64,000 nucleotides of DNA, taken from assembly GCF_001612985.1 (NCBI RefSeq), contig NZ_BDBM01000013.1, positions 1-64,000 on the forward strand, given 5' to 3'. The notes under the pieces were generated by a model, which had not been told where the DNA came from, made no database searches, and saw only the letters and a program-made list of their open reading frames with translations. This document shows, piece by piece, positions 32,921 to 44,375 of the stretch. Each line of letters starts with the position of its first letter. Positions within the stretch are counted from its first letter, which is position 1. The position numbers and the translations under genes were made by a program. This stretch comes from Nocardia gamkensis NBRC 108242 (GTDB lineage: Bacteria > Actinomycetota > Actinomycetes > Mycobacteriales > Mycobacteriaceae).

Positions 32921-34213
32921 ATGCGTGTGGCCTTGTTGCCCGCAGGTACCAGGGGCGATCATCAACCGTATCTCGCGTTGGCGCACGAATTCCGTGCCCG
33001 CGGGCACGAAGTGGAAATCACCGCCACCCGCAATCAAGCGCACATCGTGCGCAAGGCGGGCTTCGAGCCCCGGGTGATTCCCTTCGACGCCGCGGAACTG
33101 CTCGAGACGACCGCGGCGAAGCGAGCGCTGGCCTCCGGAAAGACGCTGCCGTTCATTCGCATCATGCTCGACACGGTGCGGATCATCGAGGGTGAACGTG
33201 GTGTGGCGATGCACGAGGTGCTCGCGCGAACCTGCGCGTCCGCCGATGTCGTCGTCGCGTGCGCGTCGACGCTACCGTGGGCGATGGAATTCCGCGAGAA
33301 GACCGGTACCCCGGTGATCGGCTGCCTGCCCTACCCGCTCGAACGCACCGACGAGTTCCCGTCGTCGTTCATGGCGAAGAACATGACCTCGTCCCGGATT
33401 CTGTCGCGGGCGACCTACAGCCTTTTCGAATTGTCCTACACGTTCCTGTATCGCAAGGTCGACCGTCAATTGCGCCGTCAGATGGGTTTGGCGGGCGGGC
33501 CGCGCAATCCTTTCCGGCGGCTGCGTGCCGAACGGATACCGCTCGTCCACATGGTGAGCCCCGTGCTGTTGCCGAAGCCGCACGATTGGCCCGAACGCGC
33601 CACGATCGTGGGCGCCTCCATTCTGCCCCCGCTGCTGCGCGACGCCTGGGGCGAAGCGGTCGTCGACCCGGAACTCGACGGCTGGCTCGACGAAGGGGAA
33701 CCCCCGATCTATTTCTGCATGACCGGAATGCCCGTGCTCGATCCGGTGGAATGCCGCGAGATGATCGCGACGGTCTGCGCGCGCTTGGGGGCGCGGGCAC
33801 TCGTCACGGTGAAAGGCGAGGGATTCCCGAAAGGGTTCAGCGCCGACCGCACCCTGCTGATCATCGATTCGTTCGATTACGACCGCGTCCTGCCGCGCTG
33901 CGCCGCGGTGGTGCATCACGGCGGCAGCGGAAATACCCACGACGTGGTGCGGGCGGGGATTCCGGCCGTGGTGATCCCGGTGCACAGCGATCAATTCTTC
34001 TACGGCTGGCGGATCGCCGCGCTCGGTATCGGTGCGACGTTCCCCTATCGCACGATCACCCCCGATCGTCTGCACCAGGCGCTGGCGCAGGCTCTCACGC
34101 CGCAGGTGCGGCAGCGAGCGGCCGAGATCGGCCGCACGGTCGCGCAGGAGAACGGCGTACTCGCGGCGGTCGACGCCGCCGAGAAACTCGCCGCCGCGAC
34201 ACCCCGACCATGA
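32921..34213 (+). CDS. GT1-family (UGT/MGT-like) glycosyltransferase
   Basis: This 430-residue GT-B protein starts MRVALLPAGTRGDHQPYLALAHEFRARGHEV, the N-terminal motif of sterol/macrolide/rhamnolipid-type glycosyltransferases. The donor site near 330-350 reads VVHHGGSGNTHDVVRAGIPAVVIPVHSDQFFYGWRI, with the expected HxGGxGT-like and DQ signatures. It would transfer a sugar from an NDP-sugar to a lipid or polyketide acceptor. It is the first gene of the cluster, 88 bases before the megasynthase and on the same strand. Confidence 0.88.
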   Translation: MRVALLPAGTRGDHQPYLALAHEFRARGHEVEITATRNQAHIVRKAGFEPRVIPFDAAELLETTAAKRALASGKTLPFIRIMLDTVRIIEGERGVAMHEVLARTCASADVVVACASTLPWAMEFREKTGTPVIGCLPYPLERTDEFPSSFMAKNMTSSRILSRATYSLFELSYTFLYRKVDRQLRRQMGLAGGPRNPFRRLRAERIPLVHMVSPVLLPKPHDWPERATIVGASILPPLLRDAWGEAVVDPELDGWLDEGEPPIYFCMTGMPVLDPVECREMIATVCARLGARALVTVKGEGFPKGFSADRTLLIIDSFDYDRVLPRCAAVVHHGGSGNTHDVVRAGIPAVVIPVHSDQFFYGWRIAALGIGATFPYRTITPDRLHQALAQALTPQVRQRAAEIGRTVAQENGVLAAVDAAEKLAAATPRP

Positions 34214-34301
34214 GACGCCGGGTGGCCGCCGCGCGCGATCGCGGCGTCGTCCGGCGCGCGCACGACCACCGTGACAGTCGAGTTCCGAAGGTTGTTACCG
34301 C

Positions 34302-37300
34302 ATGACCGATTACCGTTCGTTCGTCGATGTCCTGCTCGCCCGCGGCGAGACCCTGACCGACACCACGGCGTACCGCTTCCTGCGCACCGGTGACGCCGAC
34401 GGCGTCATCGACGAGATCTCCTACGCCGCCGTGTCGGCCCGGGCGCGGGCCATCGCCGCCGCGTTGCAGGACCGCGGCGTCCGCCGGGCGCTGCTGCTGT
34501 ATCCGTCCGGATTGGATTTCATCGCGGCCTTCTTCGGCTGCCTGGCCGCGAACGTCGTCGCCGTGCCCGCGCCACTGCCGCAACTGGACGCCCGGTCGCT
34601 GCGGCGGTTGCGGCACATGGTCACCGACGCCGACGTCGGCGCGGTGCTCACCACCGGACAGGTCCGCGTCGACGCGACCGCGGCGGTCGCCGAAGTTCCC
34701 GAACTGGGTGCGCTCACGTGGCTGGCGACCGACGAGATCCCCGACGACGCGGCCGCCGCATGGCGACAGCCCGCCGTCGGCCCGGACTCGGTCGCCTTCC
34801 TGCAATACACCTCGGGTTCGACCAGCGCGCCCCGCGGCGTCGTGGTCACCCACGCGAACCTGCTGCACAACGAGCGCGCCATCGCCACGGCACTGGGCCA
34901 TACGCCGGAGGTGCTGGCCTCGCTCACCGACGCGCTGTTCGTCAGCTGGCTGCCGATGTACCACGATATGGGGCTCATCGCGCCGGTGCTGCAGACGATG
35001 TTCGTCGGCGCGAACGCGGTGCTGTTGTCTCCCCGGCACTTTCTGCAACGTCCCGAACGCTGGCCGCAGGCGGTGTCGGAGTTCGGCGCGCACACCAGCG
35101 GTGGTCCCAACTTCGGCTACGAACTGTGCCTGCGCCGGATGACCTCCGAGCAGATCGACCGGCTCGACCTGCGCGGCTGGAAGGTGGCGTTCAACGGCTC
35201 GGAGACGGTGCGCCCGGCCACCGTGCGCCGGTTCGCCGACACCTTCGCGAGCACCGGATTCCGGGCCGAATCGTTCCAGCCGGTCTACGGCTTGGCCGAG
35301 GCGACGCTCATCGTCAGCGCCGCCGAACTCGGCGCGCCTCCGACGGTCGTCCTGCCGCCCGGGCGCTCCGAGCTGGCCGGCGTGGGACGCCCGGCCGAAG
35401 GGCTGTCGATCGTCATCGTCGATCCCGAGCGCCGCACCGAGTGCGCCGAGGGCACCGAGGGCGAGATCTGGGTGTCCGGGACCAGTGTCGCCGCCGGATA
35501 TTTCGGCAACGAAGCGGCGACCGCCGAGACCTTCCACGCCCGGCTCGGCGACGACGATCGCGCCTTCCTGCGTACCGGGGATCTGGGTTTCGTGTCCGGC
35601 GGTGAGCTGTTCGTCACGGGCAGGCGCAAGGATCTGCTGATCATCGACGGCAAGAACCACTACCCGCAGGATCTGGAGCTGACGGCCGAAACCGCGCACG
35701 ACACCGTGCGCGCGGGCTGCGTCGCGGCGTTCTCGGTGGACGAGGGCCTCGACGGGGAACTGCCCGTGGTGGTCGCGGAGGTACGCACCGAGGATCCGGC
35801 CGAACTCGCCGACGCCGAGGACGCGATCCGCGCGGCGATCGCAGCGGAGCACGGCCTCACGCTGCGATCGGTGGTCTTGATCCGGCCCGGCGCCCTCCTC
35901 AAGACCAGCAGCGGCAAGGTGCAGCGGCAAGCCTGCCGCGCCGCGTATCTCGACGACGCGTTGTCCCCGTTGCTGTCCCTGCGAGGCGAATTCGACGAGA
36001 TCGGCGTCCCGCCCCCCGCACCGGGCGGTGCGGCGATGAGCGCCGAAGCCATGCAGAGCCGACTGGTGGACATCATCGCCCGGCTGGCGTATCTCGATCC
36101 GGCGCGCATCGACGTGCACCGGCCGCTGGTCGAATTCGGTCTCGGCTCCGCCGATCTGGTCGAACTCGTCGTGGAGCTGTCCGACCAGGTCGGGCGGACC
36201 CTCGACACCAACCTGTTCTTCGAGCACCCCACCATCGCGCAAGTGGTGGCGGCGCTGCACCCCGCCGAAGCGGAGGCCGCGCCCGTCCCGGACCGACAGC
36301 GCACCGACAGCGCACCCGCCGCCGTACCTCTGCTGGCGCAGGCACGCACCGGAACCGAGGCCGTGCCCGTCCCGTCCGGGCGCGCCGACGATGCCATCGC
36401 GATCATCGCGATGGCCTGTCGTTTCCCCGGCGGAGCCGACGATCCGGAATCGCTGTGGCGCCTGCTGGACGAGGGACGCGACGGCCTGTCCGAGGTGCCG
36501 CCCGGGCGCTGGAGCGTCGACGGGCTCTACGACCCGGATCCGGCCGCCGAGGGCAAGGCGTACACCTTCCGCGGCGGATACCTCACCCAGGTGGACGAGT
36601 TCGACGCCGCGTTCTTCGGTATCGGCCCGCGTGAGGCGGCGGTGATGGACCCGCAGCAGCGGCTCATGCTGGAACTGAGCTGGGAGGCGATCGAACGGTC
36701 CGGTCGCGACCCCAAGCGGTTGCAGGGCAGCATGACCGGTGTCTACTTCGGCGTGTACAGCACCGGCTATCTCGCCGACCCGGCTCCGCAGCAGTTGAAC
36801 GGGCAGGTCGGCACCGGGCTGGCGCCGGCCGTGGCATCCGGACGGATCGCGTACACACTCGGATTGCACGGTCCGGCCGTCACCCTCGACACCGCGTGCT
36901 CCTCCTCGATCGTCGCCATGCACCTGGCCGCGCAGGCGTTGCGCGCGGGCGAATGCGATCTGGCCCTGGCCGGCGGCACCACGCTGCTGATGAGCCCGAC
37001 CGCGCACGTGGAACTGTGCAAACTCGGTGTGCTGTCGCCGTCGGGGCGGTGCGCGCCGTTCTCGGCGGGGGCGGACGGCACGGTGTGGGCCGAGGGCGCC
37101 GGGCTGGTGCTGCTGAAACGGCTCGACGACGCCCGGCGCGACGGTGACCGGGTGCTCGCGGTGTTCCGCGGCTCCGCAGTCAACCAGGACGGCCGCAGCC
37201 AAGGCATCAGCGCTCCCAACGGTTTCGCGCAGGAGCAGGTCATCAAGGCGGCGCTGCGCTCGGCCGGGCTGACGCCCGCGGACGTGGACTACGTCGAAGC

Positions 37301-40300
37301 GCACGGCACCGGCACCGCCCTCGGCGATCCGATCGAAGCCCGCGCCCTGGCGCGCGTCTTCGGTCCCGGCCGCGAACCCGGGCGCCCGCTCGGCGTGGGC
37401 TCGCTGAAGTCCAACGTGGGCCACACCCAGGCCGCGGCGGGAATCGGCGGGGTCATCAAACTGGTTCTCGCGCTACAGCACGAGCGGATACCGGGGATGG
37501 CCCACGACGGGCCGCCGACATCGCAGATCGACTGGGCCGGTAGCGGTTTGGTCGTGCACACCGATTCGGCACCATGGCCTCGTGGCACCCGGCCCCGCCG
37601 CGCGGGCGTCAGTGCGTTCGGGCTCAGCGGAACCAACGCCCACCTGATCCTCGAGGACCCGCCCGCCGTCGACGACACCTCCGACTCGTTCGACGACGCT
37701 CCGGACGACCGCCGGGTCGCTCTGCTGCCGATCTCGGCCCGCAACCGGGCCTCGCTGCACGGTCAGGCGCGTCGCCTGCTCGAGCACGTCACCGGCTACC
37801 CCGCGCTGGACCCCGCACCGGTGTCACGCTCGCTGGCATTGCAGCGCACACCGTTCGAATGGCGCGCCGTCGTGGTCGCTGGCACACGCGACGAAATGCT
37901 GTCCGGCCTGGGCGATCTGGTCGAGCAACGGGCACTGCCCGATGTCGTGGCCGCCACGGACGCGGCGCTCACCGCGGGCAAGACGGCGTTCGTCTTCCCC
38001 GGGCAAGGCGTGCAGTGGGCGGGGATGGCGCGTGACATGCTGGCCCGGTCGGAGGTGTTCCGCGCCGAGTTCGCCCGCTGCGACGAAGCGTTCCGGCACC
38101 GCACCGGCTGGTCGCTGGCGACCGGGCTGTTCACCTTCACCGCGGCGCAACTCGGCGACTTCACCCTCGTGCAACCGCTGCTGTTCGCCACGATGGCGGC
38201 GCTCGCGGCCACCTGGCGGGACGCGGGCGTCACACCGGACGCCGTGATCGGGCACAGCCAGGGCGAAATCGCCGCGGCCTACGTCTCGGGCGCGCTGAGC
38301 CTCGACGACGCCGCCCGCGTGGTCGTGGCACGCAGCCGCCTGATGGCGGATATCACCGAGGAAGGCGCGATGGCGATGGTCGGCCTGCCCGCGCACCGGC
38401 TCGCGGAACGCTTGGCGGCCGACGAGGCGGTGTCGGTCGCGGCGATCAATGTGCCCGGCTCGACGATCGTGGCCGGAGCCCGTCACGCGGTGGAGACACT
38501 GGTGCGTGCACTGCGGGACGACCAGATCGAGGTGCGGGTGCTGGCCGCGGGACCGGCGCTGGCGGGACATTCGGCGCTGCTGGAACCGATCCGGCAGCGA
38601 CTGCTGGACGAACTCGCCGGGTTGAGCGCGGCCCCGCCGGACGTCGCGTGGTACTCCACCGTGCTCGGCGAACAGATGGTGGACGACTCCGCCGACGGCG
38701 GCTACTGGTACCGCAACGCGCGCGAACCGGTCCGGTTCGCGAGCACGATCGAGCGCATGATCGGCGACGGGTTCCGGTATTTCGTCGAGCTCGGGGTGCA
38801 TCCGCTGCTGACCACGGCGGTGCGGGCGGTCGCGGAGGACATCGGCGGCGAAGTCGTGGCGGTCGGTTCACTGGTGCGCGACGAGGACGGGCCACGCAGC
38901 CTGGCTCGCGCCCAGGCCGCGCTCTGGGTGGCGGGCCGCGACCTGGACTGGTCACGCCTTGTGCCCGCGCGCGGCAGCGTCGAGCTGCCGACCTACGCCT
39001 TCGACCGGCGGCGGTTCTGGACCGAGTCGGTGTCCGAGGACGCCGCGGCACTGGGGTTGCGGCCCGCGGGTCATCCTTTCGTCGGCGCGGTCGTGCCGCA
39101 CCCCGATTCCGGCGGCGTGACGCTGACCGGCCGGATCTCCCTGCGAACGCATCCGTGGCTGGCCGAGCACGCCGCGCCCGCCGCGGTCGTCCTGCCCGGT
39201 ACCGGGCTGGTCGAGCTCGCGGTCCGCGCCGGTGACGAGGTGGCCGCCGGACACGTGCGCGAACTCGTGCTCCACGCGCCGCTGGTGCTCGCGCAGGATG
39301 CCGCGGTCCAGGTCCAAGTGGTAGTCGGCGACGCCGACCCCGACGGTGACCACCTGGTGTCGATCCACTCCCGCCTCGAGCGCGATCTCGACACCTCGTG
39401 GACGTTGCACGCCCGCGGGGTGCTGGCGGCGGCCCACGGAACCGAAACCATCGGCGGCGACACCGCGCAGTGGCCTCCGGCGGGTGCGACGGCCGTGGAC
39501 GTGGCCGACCTGTACGCGCGGCTGTCCGATCGCGGACACCGGTACGGGCCGCTGTTCCGGTCGGTGCGCGCGGCGTGGCGGCGCGGGGAAGAAGTCTTCG
39601 CCGAGGTGGCGCTTCCGGAGTCCGCGCACGGCGACGCCGCGCGGTTCGAGATCCATCCCGCGTTGCTCGACTCCGCCCTCCACGCGGCGCTGCTGCTCGG
39701 CGCGGACGACAGTGGTTCGGCGATGCTGCCCTTCGCCTGGGCGGGAGTGAGCTTGCACGCCTCCGGCGCCACGGCGTTGCGCGTCCGGATCTCCCGTGAC
39801 GGCTCGGACGGGGTGCGTGTCCTGGCGAACGATCACACCGGCCGCCCGGTCGTGTCGGTGCGGTCGCTGATCCTGCGGCCCGCGCCCGCCGCGCAGCTGC
39901 TCGACGGGGCGCTGTCCGCCGCGCATCGCACATTGTTCCGGCCGGAGTGGTCGGCGCTCGCGGCGCCGGCGGTGGTCCGGCCGGTCGCCGCCGTGCCCTG
40001 GTCGCTGCTCGGCCCGCACGATCCGGCGCCGGAGGCGGTGCTCATCGACGTCGCCGAGGGTGATTCGATCGACGCCGTGCACGCCGCGGTCCGGCGGACG
40101 CTGGAAGCCTTGCAAGCGGCACTGGACGATCCGCGCCTGACAGCGGCGACCATCGTCGTGCGCACCCGCCGGGCGATGGCGCTGCCCGGCGAGGACGTCC
40201 CGAACACCGCGGGAGCGGCGGTCTGGGGCCTGGCGCGGGCGGCGCAGTCGGAGAACCCGGATCGCATCGTGCTGGTCGACAGCGCCGACGCCGAGGTCGA

Positions 40301-43300
40301 TATCGCGACCGTCCTGGCCTGCGGGGCGGCACAGGTTCTCGTGCGCGACGGCGACCTGTCCGCGCCGCGGCTCGCGCGAGCGCCCATGGCCGAGGCCGCG
40401 CCGGGCAGCGTGGAGTTCGGCGACGGGTACGTGCTCGTCACCGGAGCGCCGGGACGGCTCGGCTCGCTGCTGGCCCGGCATCTGGTGCGGGCCCACGGGG
40501 TCGGCAAGCTGCTGCTGGTCAGCCGCCGGGGCGCCGACGGTCCCGGTGCCGACGAGTTGCGCGCCGAACTCACCGGTCTGGGAGCGGACGTGGTCTTCGC
40601 CCGCTGCGACGTGGCCGATCGCGCCGCGCTGGCCGACGTGCTGCGCGGACGCACGCTCAGCGGCGTCGTCCACGCAGCGATGGTGCTCGACGACGGCACG
40701 CTGGGCTCGCTGACTCCCGACCGGCTCGCCGCCGTCCTGCGGCCGAAGGTCGACGCGGCGCATCACCTGCACGAGCTGACCGCGGGCATGGACCTGTCGT
40801 GCTTCGTGCTGTTCTCGTCCGTGGCGGGCGTCCTCGGTAATCCCGGTCAGGCGAACTACGCCGCCGCCAACGCCTACCTCGACGCCCTCGCCACCCACCG
40901 CGTCGCCCGAGGGCACACCGCGCAGTCGCTGGCGTGGGGTCCGTGGAGCCTGGACATGCACGAGGTGATGGCGGCGGCGGACATCCGTCGCATGGAACGC
41001 TCCGGCATGCGCCCGCTCAGCGCGCAGGACGGTTTGGCCGCGTTCGACGCGGCGCTCCGGCGGACCGAGCCGGTGTTGGCGCCGATGCGGATCGATGCCG
41101 ACGCGATGCGGCGCGCACCGTACGTGCCGTTGCTGCTGCGCGGGCTGATCCGCCCGGCTGCGCGCCGCACGGCCGCGCACCGCGACGTGGCCGACCCGTC
41201 GGTACGGTCGCGCTTCGCCGACCGGCTGCGCGGATTGCCGCCGAGTGAGGCGACCGCGGTCGCGGTCGACGTGGTGGCGCGCGTCGCCGCCGGCGTGCTG
41301 GGGCATACCGGTGCGGACGCCATCGCACCGGACCGGTCGTTCCAAGGGCTGGGCATGGATTCGCTGATGGCGGTGGAACTGCGCAACCGGTTGCGCGACG
41401 ATACCGGCATCCTGGTCCCGCTCGGCGAGATCCTCGCCAACCAGAGCGCGGCCGCGCTGGCCGAATACCTAGTCGCCGAGGCGGCGCACACGGACACCGC
41501 CGTACCTGCCGCGCGTCCGGCCGAGCAGGACGTCCCCGAGGTCGTCACCCTGCCCGTCACCCGAGACCTGATGCGGCTGCTGCGCACCGCCCAGCAGGGC
41601 ATTCCGAGTGTCGCCCAGACCGGCGGACTGGCCATGCGCCTGCCCAGGGCGATCGGCCACGCCGAAGCGGAAGCGATGCTCGCCCGCCTCGCCGGACGCC
41701 ACGCCGCGCTGCGCACGGTGATCGTGCCCAGCGACGAGCACGGCACCCGGCTGCAGGTGCGGTCCCGCCCGGGCGGGCCGCTGCTGCGCAGTTCGGCCGT
41801 CGACCGGCTCGACGACGCCGACGCGCGCACCCGGTTCCGTGAACTGATGAGCGAACCGTTCGACCTGGCGCAGGGGCCGCTGTGGCGGTTCGAACTGCTG
41901 ACGTCCGAGTCCGGCGAACAGACACTGATCTTCGGCGCCCACCACGGCATGTGCGATGTCCAATCGATGATGCTGGTCGCCGGGGAGATCGGTGCCGAGC
42001 TGTCCGGCGCGGACCACCCGGAAATCCTGTCCAACAAGGACATCCACGATCTGCTCGCCGCGCAGGCACCGCAGGCCGAGCCCGACCCCGCATGGCGCCG
42101 CGAGTTCGCCGGCTGCCGCCGCCTCGACCTCACCCTCGCGCGTCCTCGGCCCGCGCAGCGCAGTCACCGAGCCGGGGAGGTGCTGCTGGAACTGCCCACG
42201 GGGCTGCAGGATCGCGCGGCGCGGCGGGCCCGGGAGCTGGGCATCACGCCGGCGGCGCTGTTCCTCGGCACGCTGACGGTGCTGCTGGCCCGGCGGCAGG
42301 ACACCGATCGTTTCGCGCTCGCCGTCCCGGTGGACACCCGCATCCACGCCGACGCGCCGACAGCCGTCGGCTATTTCGGTGTGCCGGTGCCCTATCCGGC
42401 GACCGTCGAGCCCGGCGAGTCGATCGATGACCTGCTGCGCCGGACCGGCGACCGGCTGCGGCGGCTGCTGGTGCCCGGAGCGGGTTTCTCCGACGTGCTC
42501 ACCACGCTCGCCGCGGAGGGCCTGTATCGAGACAACGCGCCGCTGGTCGAGGTGTACTTCAACTATCTGCGGGCCAATTCCGCCGTCCACCGCGCGGACC
42601 TGGTTCCGGTGGGGACCGGTTACTCCGATCTCGACCTCATGGTGGCCGTGCTGGCCGACGCGGATCAGATCTGGTTCACCTACAACGCCGACATCATCGA
42701 CGACGCGACCTGCACCCGTCTCGGGCAGGACTACCTCGCACTGCTCGGCGAGGTGGTCGAGCACTCCGGGCTTCCGGTGCGCCCACCGCGCACGGACACA
42801 CCGCGAGGCGTCGCGTTCGGGGCCACGTTCGCGCTGGGGAAGCTGCCGGATCTGTACAGCGCGGCGGCGCATGCCCACGGCGCGGACGGGCGGACGGTGC
42901 TCGAAGCGCCTTACCATCACGTCCTGGCCGGATTGCGCGACCCGTCCGGGGTCTTCGCCCAGCCGTCGACCGCTCTGGGCATCGTGCTGCTGCGGGCGGC
43001 GGACCTGGAGCGATTCGGTCCGCTCACCGACGACTCGCTCGCCGAACTGGCGGCGCAGTACCCCGCGGCCGTCCGGGAGGCCGCCGAGCGTGCCCGGGGG
43101 CCGATCATCGTCGGCCTGCTGCCCGCCCCCGCGCTCGACGAGCGGTTGCTGCGGTGGGAGCGGCTGACCGCCGAACGGCTGCGGGAGATTCCCGGCGTCG
43201 CGGTGCTCACCGAAGCCGACTGGACCCGTGACCACCCGGTGGCGCACCGTTTCGACGAGCAGACCGACGCGCTGGCGCACCTGCCGTTCACCGAGGAGTT

Positions 43301-44375
43301 CCAGGCGGCGGTGGCGCTGACGCTCGCCGCCGTCGCGCGCGTCGCGTTGCTGCCCGCCCCGAAAGTCATCGCCGTGGACGGCGACGACACCTTGTGGAGC
43401 GGCGTCGTGGGCGAGATCGGGCCCGCGGCGGTCACCTTCGACCCGCCGCGGATCACGCTGGCGCGGCGGCTGCGGCAGTGGCGTGCCGCGGGCACCCTGC
43501 TGGTGCTGATCAGCAATAACGACGACGATTCCGTGCAGGCGGTCCTGGACCGTCCGGACAGTCCGCTGCGCGCCGCGGACTTCGCCATCGTCTCCACCGG
43601 ATGGGACAGCAAAGCCGAACGGCTCGAGGAGGCCGCGCGTACCTTGCGTCTGGCATCGGACGACGTGGTCTATCTCGACGACAACCCGGTGGAGATCGCG
43701 AAGATGCGTTCCCGCTTGCCGGAAGTGCTCGCGGTGACCTGTCCGCCGATCGAGGAACTGGAGGCCTTCCTGACCCGGTTGTGGCCGGTGACGCCGGTGG
43801 CGGTGACCGCGGAGGACGCCGAGCGGGCGGAGTTCTACCGGCACGAACGCGAACGCGACCTGGCCCGCGAACAACTGGACTTCGCGCGGTTCCTCGAGAG
43901 TCTGCACCTGGTGGTGACCGTCGAGCGGCTCTCCGGCGGGAGCCGGGCGCGCGCCGCTCAGCTGATCCGGCGCACCAGCCAATTCGTTCTGGGCCCGAGC
44001 ACCGAGCAGGATGTCGACCGCTGGCAGGAGGACGGCGAGGTGTGGACCGCGGCGGCGCGCGACCGGTTCGGCGACTACGGAACGATCGCCGTGCTCGCGC
44101 TGCGCGCCGAGGGGACCGCGCTGGATGTGCGCGGATGGCATCTCAGCTGCCGCGCCCTCGGCCGCGGCGTCGAGGAACACCTGCTGGGCTGGCTGGCCGA
44201 CCGCGCGGCCGCGCTGGGTTGCACGACGGTGCGCATGACCGTCCACCGCACCGAGCGCAACGTGCCCGCCCGCCGGTTGGCGGCCGCGCTGGGCGGTGGC
44301 GCCACCGATGCCGAGCGGCTCGACGTCGAGGTGCCGCTGGAGCGCCTGCGGACGTTCCGGTCCTGGGCGCGATGA
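34302..44375 (+). CDS. FAAL-ACP-KS-AT-DH-KR-ACP-C-FkbH polyketide/NRPS-like megasynthase
   Basis: This 3357-residue protein contains, in order: a fatty-acyl-AMP ligase (about 1-570; [27 protein letters not shown]); ACP1 (Ser616); KS (about 697-1125; Cys866, His1001, His1041); and AT (about 1228-1540; Ser1319 in GHSQG, specificity motif LAGH). Then come DH (His1623, Asp1790), KR (about 2040-2230; LDD at 2129-2131 of B-type, Tyr2186) and ACP2 (Ser2354). A condensation domain follows (about 2405-2830; HHGMCD, His2547-Asp2552), then an FkbH-type HAD domain (about 2850-3357; DGDDT at 3026-3030, GNAT-like end). There is no ER or thioesterase. The FAAL loads a fatty acid; one extension, reduction and dehydration follow. 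FkbH domains load a glyceryl unit from 1,3-bisphosphoglycerate. The stop overlaps the next ATG. Confidence 0.9.
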   Translation: MTDYRSFVDVLLARGETLTDTTAYRFLRTGDADGVIDEISYAAVSARARAIAAALQDRGVRRALLLYPSGLDFIAAFFGCLAANVVAVPAPLPQLDARSLRRLRHMVTDADVGAVLTTGQVRVDATAAVAEVPELGALTWLATDEIPDDAAAAWRQPAVGPDSVAFLQYTSGSTSAPRGVVVTHANLLHNERAIATALGHTPEVLASLTDALFVSWLPMYHDMGLIAPVLQTMFVGANAVLLSPRHFLQRPERWPQAVSEFGAHTSGGPNFGYELCLRRMTSEQIDRLDLRGWKVAFNGSETVRPATVRRFADTFASTGFRAESFQPVYGLAEATLIVSAAELGAPPTVVLPPGRSELAGVGRPAEGLSIVIVDPERRTECAEGTEGEIWVSGTSVAAGYFGNEAATAETFHARLGDDDRAFLRTGDLGFVSGGELFVTGRRKDLLIIDGKNHYPQDLELTAETAHDTVRAGCVAAFSVDEGLDGELPVVVAEVRTEDPAELADAEDAIRAAIAAEHGLTLRSVVLIRPGALLKTSSGKVQRQACRAAYLDDALSPLLSLRGEFDEIGVPPPAPGGAAMSAEAMQSRLVDIIARLAYLDPARIDVHRPLVEFGLGSADLVELVVELSDQVGRTLDTNLFFEHPTIAQVVAALHPAEAEAAPVPDRQRTDSAPAAVPLLAQARTGTEAVPVPSGRADDAIAIIAMACRFPGGADDPESLWRLLDEGRDGLSEVPPGRWSVDGLYDPDPAAEGKAYTFRGGYLTQVDEFDAAFFGIGPREAAVMDPQQRLMLELSWEAIERSGRDPKRLQGSMTGVYFGVYSTGYLADPAPQQLNGQVGTGLAPAVASGRIAYTLGLHGPAVTLDTACSSSIVAMHLAAQALRAGECDLALAGGTTLLMSPTAHVELCKLGVLSPSGRCAPFSAGADGTVWAEGAGLVLLKRLDDARRDGDRVLAVFRGSAVNQDGRSQGISAPNGFAQEQVIKAALRSAGLTPADVDYVEAHGTGTALGDPIEARALARVFGPGREPGRPLGVGSLKSNVGHTQAAAGIGGVIKLVLALQHERIPGMAHDGPPTSQIDWAGSGLVVHTDSAPWPRGTRPRRAGVSAFGLSGTNAHLILEDPPAVDDTSDSFDDAPDDRRVALLPISARNRASLHGQARRLLEHVTGYPALDPAPVSRSLALQRTPFEWRAVVVAGTRDEMLSGLGDLVEQRALPDVVAATDAALTAGKTAFVFPGQGVQWAGMARDMLARSEVFRAEFARCDEAFRHRTGWSLATGLFTFTAAQLGDFTLVQPLLFATMAALAATWRDAGVTPDAVIGHSQGEIAAAYVSGALSLDDAARVVVARSRLMADITEEGAMAMVGLPAHRLAERLAADEAVSVAAINVPGSTIVAGARHAVETLVRALRDDQIEVRVLAAGPALAGHSALLEPIRQRLLDELAGLSAAPPDVAWYSTVLGEQMVDDSADGGYWYRNAREPVRFASTIERMIGDGFRYFVELGVHPLLTTAVRAVAEDIGGEVVAVGSLVRDEDGPRSLARAQAALWVAGRDLDWSRLVPARGSVELPTYAFDRRRFWTESVSEDAAALGLRPAGHPFVGAVVPHPDSGGVTLTGRISLRTHPWLAEHAAPAAVVLPGTGLVELAVRAGDEVAAGHVRELVLHAPLVLAQDAAVQVQVVVGDADPDGDHLVSIHSRLERDLDTSWTLHARGVLAAAHGTETIGGDTAQWPPAGATAVDVADLYARLSDRGHRYGPLFRSVRAAWRRGEEVFAEVALPESAHGDAARFEIHPALLDSALHAALLLGADDSGSAMLPFAWAGVSLHASGATALRVRISRDGSDGVRVLANDHTGRPVVSVRSLILRPAPAAQLLDGALSAAHRTLFRPEWSALAAPAVVRPVAAVPWSLLGPHDPAPEAVLIDVAEGDSIDAVHAAVRRTLEALQAALDDPRLTAATIVVRTRRAMALPGEDVPNTAGAAVWGLARAAQSENPDRIVLVDSADAEVDIATVLACGAAQVLVRDGDLSAPRLARAPMAEAAPGSVEFGDGYVLVTGAPGRLGSLLARHLVRAHGVGKLLLVSRRGADGPGADELRAELTGLGADVVFARCDVADRAALADVLRGRTLSGVVHAAMVLDDGTLGSLTPDRLAAVLRPKVDAAHHLHELTAGMDLSCFVLFSSVAGVLGNPGQANYAAANAYLDALATHRVARGHTAQSLAWGPWSLDMHEVMAAADIRRMERSGMRPLSAQDGLAAFDAALRRTEPVLAPMRIDADAMRRAPYVPLLLRGLIRPAARRTAAHRDVADPSVRSRFADRLRGLPPSEATAVAVDVVARVAAGVLGHTGADAIAPDRSFQGLGMDSLMAVELRNRLRDDTGILVPLGEILANQSAAALAEYLVAEAAHTDTAVPAARPAEQDVPEVVTLPVTRDLMRLLRTAQQGIPSVAQTGGLAMRLPRAIGHAEAEAMLARLAGRHAALRTVIVPSDEHGTRLQVRSRPGGPLLRSSAVDRLDDADARTRFRELMSEPFDLAQGPLWRFELLTSESGEQTLIFGAHHGMCDVQSMMLVAGEIGAELSGADHPEILSNKDIHDLLAAQAPQAEPDPAWRREFAGCRRLDLTLARPRPAQRSHRAGEVLLELPTGLQDRAARRARELGITPAALFLGTLTVLLARRQDTDRFALAVPVDTRIHADAPTAVGYFGVPVPYPATVEPGESIDDLLRRTGDRLRRLLVPGAGFSDVLTTLAAEGLYRDNAPLVEVYFNYLRANSAVHRADLVPVGTGYSDLDLMVAVLADADQIWFTYNADIIDDATCTRLGQDYLALLGEVVEHSGLPVRPPRTDTPRGVAFGATFALGKLPDLYSAAAHAHGADGRTVLEAPYHHVLAGLRDPSGVFAQPSTALGIVLLRAADLERFGPLTDDSLAELAAQYPAAVREAAERARGPIIVGLLPAPALDERLLRWERLTAERLREIPGVAVLTEADWTRDHPVAHRFDEQTDALAHLPFTEEFQAAVALTLAAVARVALLPAPKVIAVDGDDTLWSGVVGEIGPAAVTFDPPRITLARRLRQWRAAGTLLVLISNNDDDSVQAVLDRPDSPLRAADFAIVSTGWDSKAERLEEAARTLRLASDDVVYLDDNPVEIAKMRSRLPEVLAVTCPPIEELEAFLTRLWPVTPVAVTAEDAERAEFYRHERERDLAREQLDFARFLESLHLVVTVERLSGGSRARAAQLIRRTSQFVLGPSTEQDVDRWQEDGEVWTAAARDRFGDYGTIAVLALRAEGTALDVRGWHLSCRALGRGVEEHLLGWLADRAAALGCTTVRMTVHRTERNVPARRLAAALGGGATDAERLDVEVPLERLRTFRSWAR

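Noticed and set aside
34095..37424. Open frame of 1109 codons on the minus strand opposite the megasynthase
   Set aside because: It is antisense to FAAL/KS domains with intact catalytic motifs, and its translation is Arg/Gly/His-rich without any recognisable domain. Long antisense frames are expected at this G+C content.
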